A DNA stretch of 64,000 nt, from contig CAMAXV010000003.1 of NCBI GenBank assembly GCA_945862385.1, positions 1 to 64,000 on the forward strand, written 5' to 3'. A model generated the notes under the pieces. The model saw only the letters and a list, made by a program, of their open reading frames with translations. It had not been told where the DNA came from and did not search any database. Shown piece after piece: positions 20,034 to 29,427 of the stretch. Positions within the stretch are counted from its first letter, which is position 1. Every line of letters begins with the position of its first letter. Made by a program: the position numbers and the translations under genes. The stretch comes from Chitinophaga pinensis. Lineage in GTDB: Bacteria > Bacteroidota > Bacteroidia > Chitinophagales > Chitinophagaceae.

Positions 20034-22208
20034 TTGAGGCTATCCATTGTATTTAGCATAATTTCTCTTTCCTTTTTAACCCTATTCACATTTGGGCAAA
20101 GAAAGAATACAGAATTTAAATATTACATCAAAAAGCTGAATGCATCAATAAAGGTTGACGGACAGGAGGAGCAAGCCTGGTCATCTTGTGCAGTTGCAAG
20201 TGATTTCCATATGGTACTGCCTATGGATACCAGCAAGGCAATGGTGAGGACAGATGTGAAAATGGCTTATGACAAAGATCATCTTTACATCTTAGCAGTA
20301 TGTTACAAGTCCAAAAACCAGCCCTATATGGTGGAGTCCTTGAAAAGGGATTTCAACTTCGGTAAAAACGACAATTTTTTATTGTTTATGGATCCTTTCA
20401 ACGACCAAACTAACGGATTTACGTTTGGATCCAACGCGGCAGGCGCGCAATGGGATGGATTATTATATGATGGTGGAAAGGCTGACCTAAACTGGGATAA
20501 TAAATGGTCATCAGCTGTATCTTATGATGATGAAAAATGGATCTGGGAAGCATCAATTCCATTTAAAACAATACGCTATAAAAATGGTATCACAACCTGG
20601 GGAATTCAATTCAGCAGGTTAGACATCACAAAAGCTGAAAAGTCAAGCTGGGCGCCTGTTCCACGTCAGTTTCCAACCGCATCTCTTGCCTATACAGGTC
20701 AGTTAATTTGGGATGAACCACCACCTGAGGCCGGAACCAATATTTCAGTTATTCCATATGTTCTTGGAGGGGGCAGTAAAAACCATGAAGCAAACAAACC
20801 CACAAACTACAGAAGACAAATTGGTGTTGATGCTAAAATTGCGGTTACCTCATCATTGAATCTCGACTTAACTGTTAATCCTGATTTTTCTCAAGTGGAG
20901 GTGGACCGTCAGGTGACAAATCTTGACAGATTTGAGCTTTTCTTCCCGGAAAGGAGACAATTTTTTATAGAAAACGGAGACCAGTTTAATAATTTTGGAT
21001 ACAATACGATTCGCCCCTTCTTTTCAAGAAGAATAGGATTAAATGCACCCATCCAGTTCGGAGCCAGACTCAGTGGTAAATTGAATAAAGACTGGCGGAT
21101 GGGGTTCATGAATATGCAAACAGACAGGGTAACAGATACCAAAACTCCAGTACAGAACTATACTGTATTTGCATTACAAAGAAGGGTTTTCAGCCGTTCA
21201 AATCTGGGCCTAATCTTCGTCAATAGAAATCAGATTCTGTCCAGGGATGAAAAAGATCCCAGTTATCTCTTGAATCCATTCAACCGCAATATCGGTATAG
21301 AATACAATCTGGCTTCGGCAAATAATCTTTGGACGGGCAAAGCATTTTTACTACGATCTTTATCTAACTCAAAAAGTAAAGAGGATTGGGTTCATGCTGC
21401 GAATTTACAGTACAGTAGCAAAAAGTGGCTTGCATCCTGGCAACAAGAATATGTTGGCAAGCAATACACGGCTGATGTTGGCTATGTGCCAAGAAAGGAT
21501 TACTTCAAATTAACACCTGGTATTGCCAGATTTTTCTTTGTTAAAAATCCAAAAATAGCAAGCCATTCTGTCAAAATCGAATCCTTCAATTTTTTTGACA
21601 GGTCATTCAATTTTACAGAGAACACAACATTCATGGCCTACACACTGGCATTGAGAAATCAATCAACTTTCACCCAGTGGGTTTCCAATGATTACATCAA
21701 ACTGCTTCAACCATTTGACCCTACAAACTTCAATAAAGATACTTTAGCAAGAGGTACAAAGCACCAATGGAACGCAATTGGTAATCAGTTTACTTCAAAA
21801 CCCCAACAATTGCTGACATACAGTTTTTCAACAAGATTTGGCGGGTATTATCAGAATGGCACAAGAACCTTTATCAGTGTAGATCTTGGATATCGGTTTC
21901 AACCATTCGTAAGTGCAACCCTAAGTGCCAGTTATAATCACATAAACCTGCCTCAACCCTGGAACAAAACAACATTTTGGCTTGTTGGCCCAAGAATTGA
22001 TGTAACATTTACAAATACACTCTTCTTTACTACATTCATTCAGTACAATAATCAACAGCAAAATATTAACCTGAACACAAGATTGCAATGGCGTTACAAG
22101 CCAGCATCGGATCTCTTTATTGTTTATACAGACAACTACTATCCGGCTCCGTTCAATGTAAAAAACAGGGCGCTGGTATTGAAGTTCAATTATTGGTGGA
22201 ATCTCTAA
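20034..22208 (+). CDS. DUF5916 outer-membrane protein with CBM9-like N terminus
   Basis: 724 residues. The only start that fits is TTG at 20034, giving a signal peptide MRLSIVFSIISLSFLTLFTFG. The next 190 residues (IKVDGQEEQAWSS, then VKMAYDKDHLYILAVCYKS) match the family 9 carbohydrate-binding-like fold seen at the start of DUF5916 proteins. The rest is aromatic-rich alternating beta strand, consistent with an outer-membrane barrel ending in YWWNL. Function is unknown; members are common in Bacteroidota and often annotated as membrane-associated hydrolase-like proteins. It begins 20 bases after sucC, probably by readthrough. Confidence 0.75.
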   Translation: MRLSIVFSIISLSFLTLFTFGQRKNTEFKYYIKKLNASIKVDGQEEQAWSSCAVASDFHMVLPMDTSKAMVRTDVKMAYDKDHLYILAVCYKSKNQPYMVESLKRDFNFGKNDNFLLFMDPFNDQTNGFTFGSNAAGAQWDGLLYDGGKADLNWDNKWSSAVSYDDEKWIWEASIPFKTIRYKNGITTWGIQFSRLDITKAEKSSWAPVPRQFPTASLAYTGQLIWDEPPPEAGTNISVIPYVLGGGSKNHEANKPTNYRRQIGVDAKIAVTSSLNLDLTVNPDFSQVEVDRQVTNLDRFELFFPERRQFFIENGDQFNNFGYNTIRPFFSRRIGLNAPIQFGARLSGKLNKDWRMGFMNMQTDRVTDTKTPVQNYTVFALQRRVFSRSNLGLIFVNRNQILSRDEKDPSYLLNPFNRNIGIEYNLASANNLWTGKAFLLRSLSNSKSKEDWVHAANLQYSSKKWLASWQQEYVGKQYTADVGYVPRKDYFKLTPGIARFFFVKNPKIASHSVKIESFNFFDRSFNFTENTTFMAYTLALRNQSTFTQWVSNDYIKLLQPFDPTNFNKDTLARGTKHQWNAIGNQFTSKPQQLLTYSFSTRFGGYYQNGTRTFISVDLGYRFQPFVSATLSASYNHINLPQPWNKTTFWLVGPRIDVTFTNTLFFTTFIQYNNQQQNINLNTRLQWRYKPASDLFIVYTDNYYPAPFNVKNRALVLKFNYWWNL

Positions 22209-22259
22209 ATTTTTGTGCCCTTAAGTAAATGAATTATACCCTTGAATCAAATGGTATAA

Positions 22260-22910
22260 TCACATTTTCTTAGCATCTTCCAGAAACTGTGCAAGTCCCA
22301 AATCTGTAAGCGGGTGCTTAAGAAGTCCAAGAATTGAAGACAAAGGACAAGTACAAATATGTGCTCCTGCTTCTGCGGAACGGACAATATGCAAAGGGTT
22401 CCTGATTGAAGCGGCCAAAATTTCAGTTTCGAATCCCTGAACCTGAAAAATATGTGCAATCTGTGAGATAAGGTCTATACCATCCCAGTTACTGTCATCA
22501 ATACGACCAATAAAAGGAGAAACATAAGCGGCACCTGCCTTTGCAGCAAGAATAGCCTGACCTGCAGAAAAAACCAATGTACAATTTGTCCTGATTCCGT
22601 TATCAGTAAACCATTTTATTGCTTTGATGCCATCCTTAATCATAGGCACCTTTACAACGATATTAGGATGAATGGCTGCCAGAGCCTTTCCTTCTTCAAC
22701 CATGGAAGCATAATCTGTTGAAAGTACTTCTGCACTAACATCACCATCCACAAGCGCACAAATATCAGCGTAATGCTGTAAAATGTTTGCGTTACCTTTT
22801 ATACCTTCTTTTGCCATCAATGAAGGGTTGGTAGTAACCCCATCAAGAATACCCAAATCAGCGGCTTCTTTGATATGAGCAAGATTGGCAGTATCAATAA
22901 AAAATTTCAT
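22260..22910 (-). CDS. fsa: Transaldolase/fructose-6-phosphate aldolase family protein
   Basis: 216 residues, the short TalC/FSA form. [20 protein letters not shown] and [12 protein letters not shown] (25-36) are the family N-terminal motifs. Lysine 87 in VVKVPM is the expected Schiff-base residue. The short length cannot by itself separate fructose-6-phosphate aldolase from true transaldolase activity, and many Bacteroidota rely on this form in the pentose phosphate pathway. It lies downstream of the SRP RNA on the same strand, separated by its U tract and about 60 bases. Confidence 0.85.
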   Translation of the reverse strand: MKFFIDTANLAHIKEAADLGILDGVTTNPSLMAKEGIKGNANILQHYADICALVDGDVSAEVLSTDYASMVEEGKALAAIHPNIVVKVPMIKDGIKAIKWFTDNGIRTNCTLVFSAGQAILAAKAGAAYVSPFIGRIDDSNWDGIDLISQIAHIFQVQGFETEILAASIRNPLHIVRSAEAGAHICTCPLSSILGLLKHPLTDLGLAQFLEDAKKM

Positions 22911-22970
22911 ATATATTCAGTTATTGATGTAAGTTAAAAAATCTGTATATGTATTCAGTTGAATTTTAAA

Positions 22971-23074
22971 CAAAAAATGGCAGGTTAATTACATCGCACC
23001 GCTCAACCACCTACCCTTGCTACCTTCCGGTCCTGGGGGATTTCAGCAGGAGCTGGTCGTGTAAGACCTGCCAC
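22971..23074 (-). ncRNA. ffs: Signal recognition particle RNA (small bacterial type)
   Basis: Read on the minus strand, TGGCAGGT (23073 to 23066) pairs with ACCTGCCA (22985 to 22978) to close a molecule of about 97 bases. The conserved apical hairpin is present (CCAGGACCGGAAGGTAGCAA, complement of about 23034-23015), which binds Ffh in all bacteria. A run of six U residues follows at about 22976-22971, and a perfect -7 element TATATTTG ends 3 bases before the predicted 5' end. No protein frame uses this interval. Confidence 0.92.
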
Positions 23075-23076
23075 TG

Positions 23077-23084
23077 CAAATATA
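23077..23084 (-). promoter_or_regulatory. Promoter -7 element of the SRP RNA
   Basis: TATATTTG on the minus strand (23084 to 23077) matches TAnnTTTG and lies just upstream of the expected SRP RNA 5' end near 23073. It is a few bases past the stop of the Plug-protein gene. Confidence 0.6.
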
Positions 23085-23090
23085 GTAATT

Positions 23091-24377
23091 TCATCTGAAT
23101 TCTTTATTGAATTGACTATTGAATTGCCTAATTCCAATCAGTTCATCATATCTTCCTCCAAGTGATCTGAAATACACCAATACCAGGTAGTTATTTTCTG
23201 TCTCCCATGTATCTTGTTCCGTGAATGTACTCTGGTACACTGGTTTTCCATTTTGAATTGTTCTCAACACGTATTGATAATCATAGTAACCCTGCTTAAG
23301 TAGCAGGCTTCCTTCGTAACAACCCATATCCGGATTGAATTGCATCAAAGCATCAGGGTCTTTTCCATAATTTGTTATTTCACCCATAATAATCAAATCA
23401 GCATTATTATATGGTTGTCCGTTTGGCGGCCTGAAGCTGAAATTAATTTTTGCATAATCTGCATTCCAGAATGGATTAATCTGCTCAGTAGTTTCCAGCA
23501 TATACATTCCATTCATGTCTCGATAATAGAAATACTGTCGAGGCAACCTCGGCTGATCCTCCTTCACATATAAATTAAATGCTGAATCGGAATTTTCCTG
23601 TCTTTTAATCCTGTCTCCCAGTAGTCTGAAACTTCTCAGGTTAAGCCATCGAAACTCTTTACCTGCAGGCATAATCATTTCATTTTCGTTACTGTACTGC
23701 AGCATGTCTTGCTTCATAAAAGTTGGTGTTCCAATTTTAAGCAAATTATCCCATCTGTAATTCTGCAGTATATTAATTTTAATTTGTTGCTGCGGGTATT
23801 GAATGCCAAGATTTCGGGTATCCAGCATAATTTGTAACCTGTGATGCGTCTGAAAATATTGTTGATTAGAAGGTAACAGGAGTTGCGAACTGAGACTCAT
23901 TTTTTCATCAACAACTAAAAATCTTCTTGTAAATGACAATTTTGAAGTGTCCCCATTCAAAAAAACCTTGAGCAAATAATTTCCGGATTTAATTGGAATA
24001 GCATTCCTGTCAGGAAGTGTTGCCTGGTAATGGGTATATTTTTTAAGTGCGATTGAAGAATTTCTATACGTTGAAATTCTTACCTGTGAATAACCTTTCA
24101 GGTAATCAAACTGACTCAATTGCGCTGGAGTCCAGTCTGCATTGCACAAAACAAAAGTATAATAGTAATTCCTCACTCCCCCATCCAAATCATCAAAATG
24201 CAATTCAAGTTGATCTGCTGAATTTAGTCTGATTATCGGGTAAGCAAGCTGATCTCCATATTTAGAAAATTTGATTGATTTGATAGCTGAGTTATAGGTT
24301 ATATCCGGTAATCTTTGCGCAATTGCGGAAATCGTTATTGAAAATAATATTGTCAATAGAAGTGTTCTTAAAGGCAT
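23091..24377 (-). CDS. Type IX secretion system Plug protein (DUF5103)
   Basis: 428 residues with signal peptide MPLRTLLLTILFSITISAIAQ. The body is predicted as beta-sandwich domains: FDDLDGGVRNYYYTFVLCNADW and the C-terminal YYDYQYVLRTIQNGKPVY with EQDTWETENNYLVLVYFRS are the conserved blocks of DUF5103. In Flavobacterium the family member binds the periplasmic side of the SprA translocon and plugs it. It lies immediately upstream of the SRP RNA and divergent from the LolC/E-like permease gene. Function by family only. Confidence 0.8.
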   Translation of the reverse strand: MPLRTLLLTILFSITISAIAQRLPDITYNSAIKSIKFSKYGDQLAYPIIRLNSADQLELHFDDLDGGVRNYYYTFVLCNADWTPAQLSQFDYLKGYSQVRISTYRNSSIALKKYTHYQATLPDRNAIPIKSGNYLLKVFLNGDTSKLSFTRRFLVVDEKMSLSSQLLLPSNQQYFQTHHRLQIMLDTRNLGIQYPQQQIKINILQNYRWDNLLKIGTPTFMKQDMLQYSNENEMIMPAGKEFRWLNLRSFRLLGDRIKRQENSDSAFNLYVKEDQPRLPRQYFYYRDMNGMYMLETTEQINPFWNADYAKINFSFRPPNGQPYNNADLIIMGEITNYGKDPDALMQFNPDMGCYEGSLLLKQGYYDYQYVLRTIQNGKPVYQSTFTEQDTWETENNYLVLVYFRSLGGRYDELIGIRQFNSQFNKEFR

Positions 24378-24443
24378 TCCGGTATTTTATTTCGAAATTA
24401 ATCAATAATTGATTAGTAATTTTATGTTACAAGAACAGCCAAT

Positions 24444-25676
24444 TTGAAACTTCCACTAAGAATAGTCAGGAAATTAATATTTGCCCCAACCGGGGCATTT
24501 TCAAGGTTTATCATGCGTATTTCGATTGCAGCAACAACCATTAGTGTGGCAGCAATGATTATTTCACTTTCATTTATTAACGGCTTCCAGGAAGTTGTAG
24601 CAGCAAAAATCTTCAATTTCTGGGGGCATATAAGGGTTCAACACTATGAACCCGTGAAAGTAGCCATTGCTGAAGAAACCCCAATAAAGAGTACAGCTGA
24701 GATAACAAATCTAATCAGGTCAGGTAGTAATATAAAATCAGTTACAAGTTTTGCAACCCGCTCAGCTATCTTAAATGCAAATGGCACAATCGAGGGTATA
24801 TTGTTAAAAGGAGTTGATGAAGATTATCCATTTACAAAACTTAATCAATTTTTGATTGCCGGAAAGTGGCCAAACGTTTCAGAAAATAACACTGCAATTG
24901 AAGTAGCGATATCAAAATTTACAGCAAACGAACTTGGGATTGGTGTTGGCGATAAAATACTTATTTACTTTATTCTGGATAACGGAGAACAACCCAAAAC
25001 GAGAAAAATAACCATCAGTGGTATTTTCAATACTGGAATCGACGTATATGATAAAATATATGCGTTAGGACCATTATCGCTTATTCAAAAAATGAATAGT
25101 TGGGGTAATGATCAGATTGGTGGCTATGAAATTGACCTGCAAGATGAAAAGACAATGACTGAAACCGGAGCGCTCTTATTCAGTGCATTGCCCCCCGGAC
25201 TAAATGCTGTAACGCTGGAGGATTTATCACCTGAAATTTTTGACTGGCTCAATTTGCAGAATACGAACAAATTTATACTTATTGCAGTGATGAGCATTGT
25301 TGCGTTTATCAATTTGATTACCTGCCTGATAATTTTATTACTGGAAAGAACATCGATGATAGCAGTTCTCAAATCCTTGGGAGCCCGTAATCGAACGATT
25401 CAGGATGTTTTTATACTTTATGGATCCTGGATATCAGGTATTGGAATCTTAATTGGTAGTTTGACAGGTTTAGGAATTTGTTTTTTACAACAAAAACTGA
25501 AATTTATCCGGTTAAATGAAGAAGCATACTATGTAAGTTCTGCTCCTGTTTCCATTGATTTGTTTCAAATTTTTCTTGTCATCGCAGGCACATTTTGCCT
25601 TTCCATGCTGGTGTTGATTGTTCCTTCGTTTATCGTAAAAAAAATCAGTCCTGTAAAAACGTTACAATTCAGGTAA
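24444..25676 (+). CDS. LolC/LolE-type ABC transporter permease
   Basis: 410 residues. The start is TTG at 24444, because the nearby ATG at 24424 runs into a stop in its own frame. The topology is that of MacB/LolE proteins: one N-terminal membrane helix after ISIAATTISVAAMIISLSF, a periplasmic domain of about 220 residues, then three C-terminal helices and a final VKKISPVKTLQFR. The family extracts lipoproteins from the inner membrane together with an ATPase (LolD) not encoded here. It is convergent with the TrmH-type gene with no gap. Confidence 0.8.
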   Translation: MKLPLRIVRKLIFAPTGAFSRFIMRISIAATTISVAAMIISLSFINGFQEVVAAKIFNFWGHIRVQHYEPVKVAIAEETPIKSTAEITNLIRSGSNIKSVTSFATRSAILNANGTIEGILLKGVDEDYPFTKLNQFLIAGKWPNVSENNTAIEVAISKFTANELGIGVGDKILIYFILDNGEQPKTRKITISGIFNTGIDVYDKIYALGPLSLIQKMNSWGNDQIGGYEIDLQDEKTMTETGALLFSALPPGLNAVTLEDLSPEIFDWLNLQNTNKFILIAVMSIVAFINLITCLIILLLERTSMIAVLKSLGARNRTIQDVFILYGSWISGIGILIGSLTGLGICFLQQKLKFIRLNEEAYYVSSAPVSIDLFQIFLVIAGTFCLSMLVLIVPSFIVKKISPVKTLQFR

Positions 25677-26417
25677 TCAACCTCTTATTTTTGATAATAA
25701 AATGGCAGCAGCAACAGCAGCATTGAGTGATTCTGCTTCTCCCCTTCTGGGTATAGTGATAGCTTTAGTAGCAATTTTACGCAAAGAAACCGAAACACCC
25801 CTCGATTCATTCCCAATAATCAATAAAGTTTTCTCAGGAAATAAAAAGTCATGATACGTTTCACCATCAAGTACTGCAACGCATGGAGTGTACATGCTAT
25901 GATCATTTATAAATTGTTCAATTTGCTTATACTCAATGGTTACCCGCAATAAACTACCCATTGCGGATTGAACTACTTTGGGATTATACGCGTCTACGGA
26001 ATCTGGAGAACAAATAATCTGATTTACTCCAAACCAGTCGCATGTCCTGATAATCGTTCCCAGATTACCCGGATCCTGAATCTGATCAAGAGCAACAACA
26101 ACCGGATTTTCATCAGGCACAAATTTAATTGAGGTTGGCTTATTCAATACAACAAGTACTTCATTTGCAACAGAAAGGCCTGTGATTTTCTGAAGCTCAA
26201 ATGTCTGAAGTTCATGAACAGATATACTATTTGTCAGCTTTCCCTGATTTTTAACAATCCATTTTTCAGTTGCATAAACAGCCCTTACGAGGTGACTGTA
26301 TGAGGATAATATTTCATCTGCCATTTTAATCCCTTCTATTACAAATACACCCTCCTCATCCCTGAATTTTTTTTGGGATAAACTTTGAATATATTTGACT
26401 TCTGATTTTGGGAGCAT
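25677..26417 (-). CDS. TrmH/SpoU-family RNA 2'-O-methyltransferase
   Basis: 246 residues. An N-terminal substrate-binding domain (KFRDEEGVFVIEG, typical of rRNA guanosine methylases) precedes the SPOUT knot domain with DPGNLGTIIRTCDWFG, then LLIIGNESRGVS and IPRRGEAESLNAAVAAAI, the three motifs of the AdoMet-binding trefoil knot. It methylates ribose of rRNA or tRNA; the exact target cannot be told. Its start region overlaps the longest frame of the divergent tamL. Confidence 0.9.
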   Translation of the reverse strand: MLPKSEVKYIQSLSQKKFRDEEGVFVIEGIKMADEILSSYSHLVRAVYATEKWIVKNQGKLTNSISVHELQTFELQKITGLSVANEVLVVLNKPTSIKFVPDENPVVVALDQIQDPGNLGTIIRTCDWFGVNQIICSPDSVDAYNPKVVQSAMGSLLRVTIEYKQIEQFINDHSMYTPCVAVLDGETYHDFLFPEKTLLIIGNESRGVSVSLRKIATKAITIPRRGEAESLNAAVAAAILLSKIRG

Positions 26418-26440
26418 ATTCTTTAAAATTAAATTATCTG

Positions 26441-28843
26441 GTGACAGCTGACTTCAAAACATTTAAAAGTTCTATAAATTTCATCATGCTGATGGCATTG
26501 CTGGCATCATGTACTATTGTAAGAAAAGCACCTGTAAATTCTGCATTTATCTTCGAAAATAATATAAAAATCACAGGAAAGTTATCAAAAAAAGAAATTA
26601 AGGCATTAACATTAAGATTAGATGAACAGATTGAAGACAGTGCACAAATAAGAAAAGCTTCTAAGATACCATGGCCATCATTCCCCTGGATTATTCCAGT
26701 GCCGGTAATGTCAAACCCCTATCTATTTAAAACCGGTCCGGTTAAACAATCTGTGCTAAATATGCAATACTTAATGGCAAGCATAGGGTATAGAAGAAGT
26801 TTTGTAAGCTATGATACAACATTAAAAAAGTACAAAGATCAAATCAGAACAATCACCAATTATACTGTATACACCGGTCCAATCACCAGAATAGATTCAA
26901 TAACTTATGAATTCAACAATAAGATTCTTGATTCACTTGTCAATATTTCGAATGGAGAATCCCTAATTCAAAAGGAAAAAATATTTAATTATGCTTCAAT
27001 TGACAGAGAGATAAGCCGGTTAACTGAACTGTTTCAGAATAATGGTTTTGCAAGATTTACAAAAGAAGATATTATAGCAGAAATAGATACTGGTTCAAAG
27101 GAATTATTAAGTCCCATGACCGATCCTTTCAATTATGCCATATTATTAAGTAGTATTAAAAACAAGGCATTAATGCCAGAGGCGGACATTTATTTCAAAT
27201 TAAAAAATTCATCTTTACAAAATCATTTCAGTCAGTATAAAATTGGAAATGTATTTATAGAACCAGACACTGATCCTGAAGACAGCGTTTTGTTTGATAT
27301 TAATACATTTAAAGACAGCGTTCCTGATATCTACGTCTTGCAAAAAAGAAATCTGTTCAACAATAATTTTATAAAAAGTCAGATTCAAATCATCCCTTCC
27401 AGCAAGTATACACGAGATGCATATAATAAAACAATTAATCAGTTAAATAAACTTGGAGTATGGCAAAATATCAATATTTCAAGTGATATAAACGATAGTC
27501 TGAATAAAATTGATTACACGCTAAAACTTCAACCAGCCAAAAGACAATATTTCAGTATTGATCTGGAGGGAAGCAGCATTGTAAATACATCACAATTGGT
27601 TCAGGTTGGAAGTGGAAGAGTGGGTCTGGCCAATAACTTTACGCTCAGAAACAGGAATATTGGGAAAAAAGCAATTCAGCTTGAAAACAGCCTCAGAACG
27701 GGTATTGAATTCAATAATTTTAAAAAAATCCTGTCGGGAGAAATAACACTAACAAACAGGATGACATTTCCGAAAGTGGTTGCACCGATAAGTGACAAAT
27801 TGAAGGGTTATTTTCAACAAGCCAGAACCATTGCATCTGTCGACTTTTCTTATATCGATCGTTTCAGATTCTTTCAGCTTAATACAGTAAATACTTTTAT
27901 TGGCTATGAATGGAGACCTGGGCCTTCCAGTTCCTGGCAATTCAAACCTGTTAATATTGAATTTACTCAATTCAGGCCTGATAGTCTTTTTTTACAATCC
28001 ATACAAGACTTCCCGTTATTATTGTATACATACAACAATGGATTAATTATTGGGATGAATGCTGTTTATAACAGAAATCTTACACCATCCAATACCAGGA
28101 ATATTAGCTTGTTAAAAGTTTATGCCGAAGAAAGTGGTTTACTGACAGGATCTCTTTTAAAAAAACAAACAGAACAGGGTCGCATATTCGAAAATCTTTA
28201 CCGGTTCATAAAAGCCGATGTGGAGATTAAACACATCAGATCAAACCCAAAAAGCAGCCTCCACCTCAGAGCATATGCAGGTGCAGGCCTGGCGCTAAAT
28301 ACAAGTTCGAGAAAGGGTCAGGTAACTTTACCATTTTTCAAGAGCTTTATCGCTGGAGGTCCCAATAGCATGCGTGGCTGGTCAATAAGAAAACTTGGAA
28401 TAGGATCAAATATATTTTTTGATACCGTAGCCAATGGAAGATTTAATGACAAATATGCAGATATACAACTGGAAGGGAATATTGAATATCGCTTTAATTT
28501 ATTCCCATTTTATGGCTTCTGGATGCGCGGTGCAGTTTTTACAGACATAGGAAATATCTGGTTTAGAGACAATCTTAATGGTAGTTTACCTGGTTCAGGT
28601 TTTAAATGGAATAAACTCGGAAAAGATATTGCAATAGCAAGTGGGTTTGGTGCAAGGATTGATTTTAGTTACTTTCTCCTAAGGTTTGATCTGGGATTTC
28701 CTGTGAAAGATCCCAGGTATGGACCCGAAAATAAAGGTTCAACAGCAGCAAGTCAGTTTTATTCCGATAAAGCTGAAGGCTGGTTCGTTCAGGATGTCTG
28801 GAACAAGCCAACGTTTCAGTTTGCAATCGGATATCCCTTTTGA
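26441..28843 (+). CDS. tamL: Translocation and assembly module lipoprotein TamL (BamA/TamA family)
   Basis: Starting at GTG 26441 gives 800 residues. TTG at 26408 would overlap the methyltransferase start, and ATG at 26486 would leave only a short signal. With GTG the signal ends MLMALLASC, a clear lipobox. POTRA-like domains follow (to about 370), then a 16-strand-type barrel with the family's arginine motif GGPNSMRGW, and the chain ends with FQFAIGYPF, a terminal phenylalanine as in outer-membrane barrels. It inserts outer-membrane proteins, normally with TamB, which is not adjacent here. Confidence 0.82.
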   Translation: MTADFKTFKSSINFIMLMALLASCTIVRKAPVNSAFIFENNIKITGKLSKKEIKALTLRLDEQIEDSAQIRKASKIPWPSFPWIIPVPVMSNPYLFKTGPVKQSVLNMQYLMASIGYRRSFVSYDTTLKKYKDQIRTITNYTVYTGPITRIDSITYEFNNKILDSLVNISNGESLIQKEKIFNYASIDREISRLTELFQNNGFARFTKEDIIAEIDTGSKELLSPMTDPFNYAILLSSIKNKALMPEADIYFKLKNSSLQNHFSQYKIGNVFIEPDTDPEDSVLFDINTFKDSVPDIYVLQKRNLFNNNFIKSQIQIIPSSKYTRDAYNKTINQLNKLGVWQNINISSDINDSLNKIDYTLKLQPAKRQYFSIDLEGSSIVNTSQLVQVGSGRVGLANNFTLRNRNIGKKAIQLENSLRTGIEFNNFKKILSGEITLTNRMTFPKVVAPISDKLKGYFQQARTIASVDFSYIDRFRFFQLNTVNTFIGYEWRPGPSSSWQFKPVNIEFTQFRPDSLFLQSIQDFPLLLYTYNNGLIIGMNAVYNRNLTPSNTRNISLLKVYAEESGLLTGSLLKKQTEQGRIFENLYRFIKADVEIKHIRSNPKSSLHLRAYAGAGLALNTSSRKGQVTLPFFKSFIAGGPNSMRGWSIRKLGIGSNIFFDTVANGRFNDKYADIQLEGNIEYRFNLFPFYGFWMRGAVFTDIGNIWFRDNLNGSLPGSGFKWNKLGKDIAIASGFGARIDFSYFLLRFDLGFPVKDPRYGPENKGSTAASQFYSDKAEGWFVQDVWNKPTFQFAIGYPF

Positions 28844-29350
28844 TCAGGTTTTATCCAATTGCATCGTCTGCATCTTTTCAACCATTTTATAGGTGGCAGG
28901 GCAATAGGTGATATTCTGTTTATGAACATGAATATATTCTTTCATCTTCTTTTTTGTCAAATGTGGGAATCCTGAACAGTCTTCAGGCCTGATTTCGTAA
29001 ATAGAACACATATTGGTTTTAAGATCAAGAAACTGACAAGGTGTTGTTTTATTCATCCAATCACCACTTTTATCCAGGTAAAGCCATTTTTCCCTGAATT
29101 CCTCCGGAGTTTGTCCGAAATGACTGGAAATCCTATTTAAATCATTTTTTGTAAAAGTTGGAGTCATGACACGGCAACAGTTTGAACAGGACAGGCAGTC
29201 AGTCTCTTCCCAAACTTCCCGGTCAACTTCTTCTGCTATTTTATCGAGGCGCCTTGGCGGATTCTTTTCAAGTCGACTTAGAAAAAGCCTCATTTTCCGC
29301 TTATTTGTCTCTACTGATTTTTTAAATGCTTTAAGATTTATGGATTTCAT
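28844..29350 (-). CDS. YkgJ-family cysteine cluster protein
   Basis: 168 residues from ATG 29350 (MKSINLKAFKKSVETNKRKM). The frame is open further upstream to 29656, but that part overlaps xerD on the other strand and lacks family features. The cluster CLSCSNCCRVM, then CQFLDLKTNMCSIYEIRPEDC, supplies about eight cysteines for a zinc or iron-sulfur site. The biochemical role of the family is unknown. The stop lies directly next to the tamL stop. Confidence 0.83.
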   Translation of the reverse strand: MKSINLKAFKKSVETNKRKMRLFLSRLEKNPPRRLDKIAEEVDREVWEETDCLSCSNCCRVMTPTFTKNDLNRISSHFGQTPEEFREKWLYLDKSGDWMNKTTPCQFLDLKTNMCSIYEIRPEDCSGFPHLTKKKMKEYIHVHKQNITYCPATYKMVEKMQTMQLDKT

Positions 29351-29427
29351 AGCACTGCGCAAAAAGTAATAATTGTAATTTAGATTTAAGTTTAAGATAA
29401 ACAATATTTCCAAATTAGAATCTGAAA

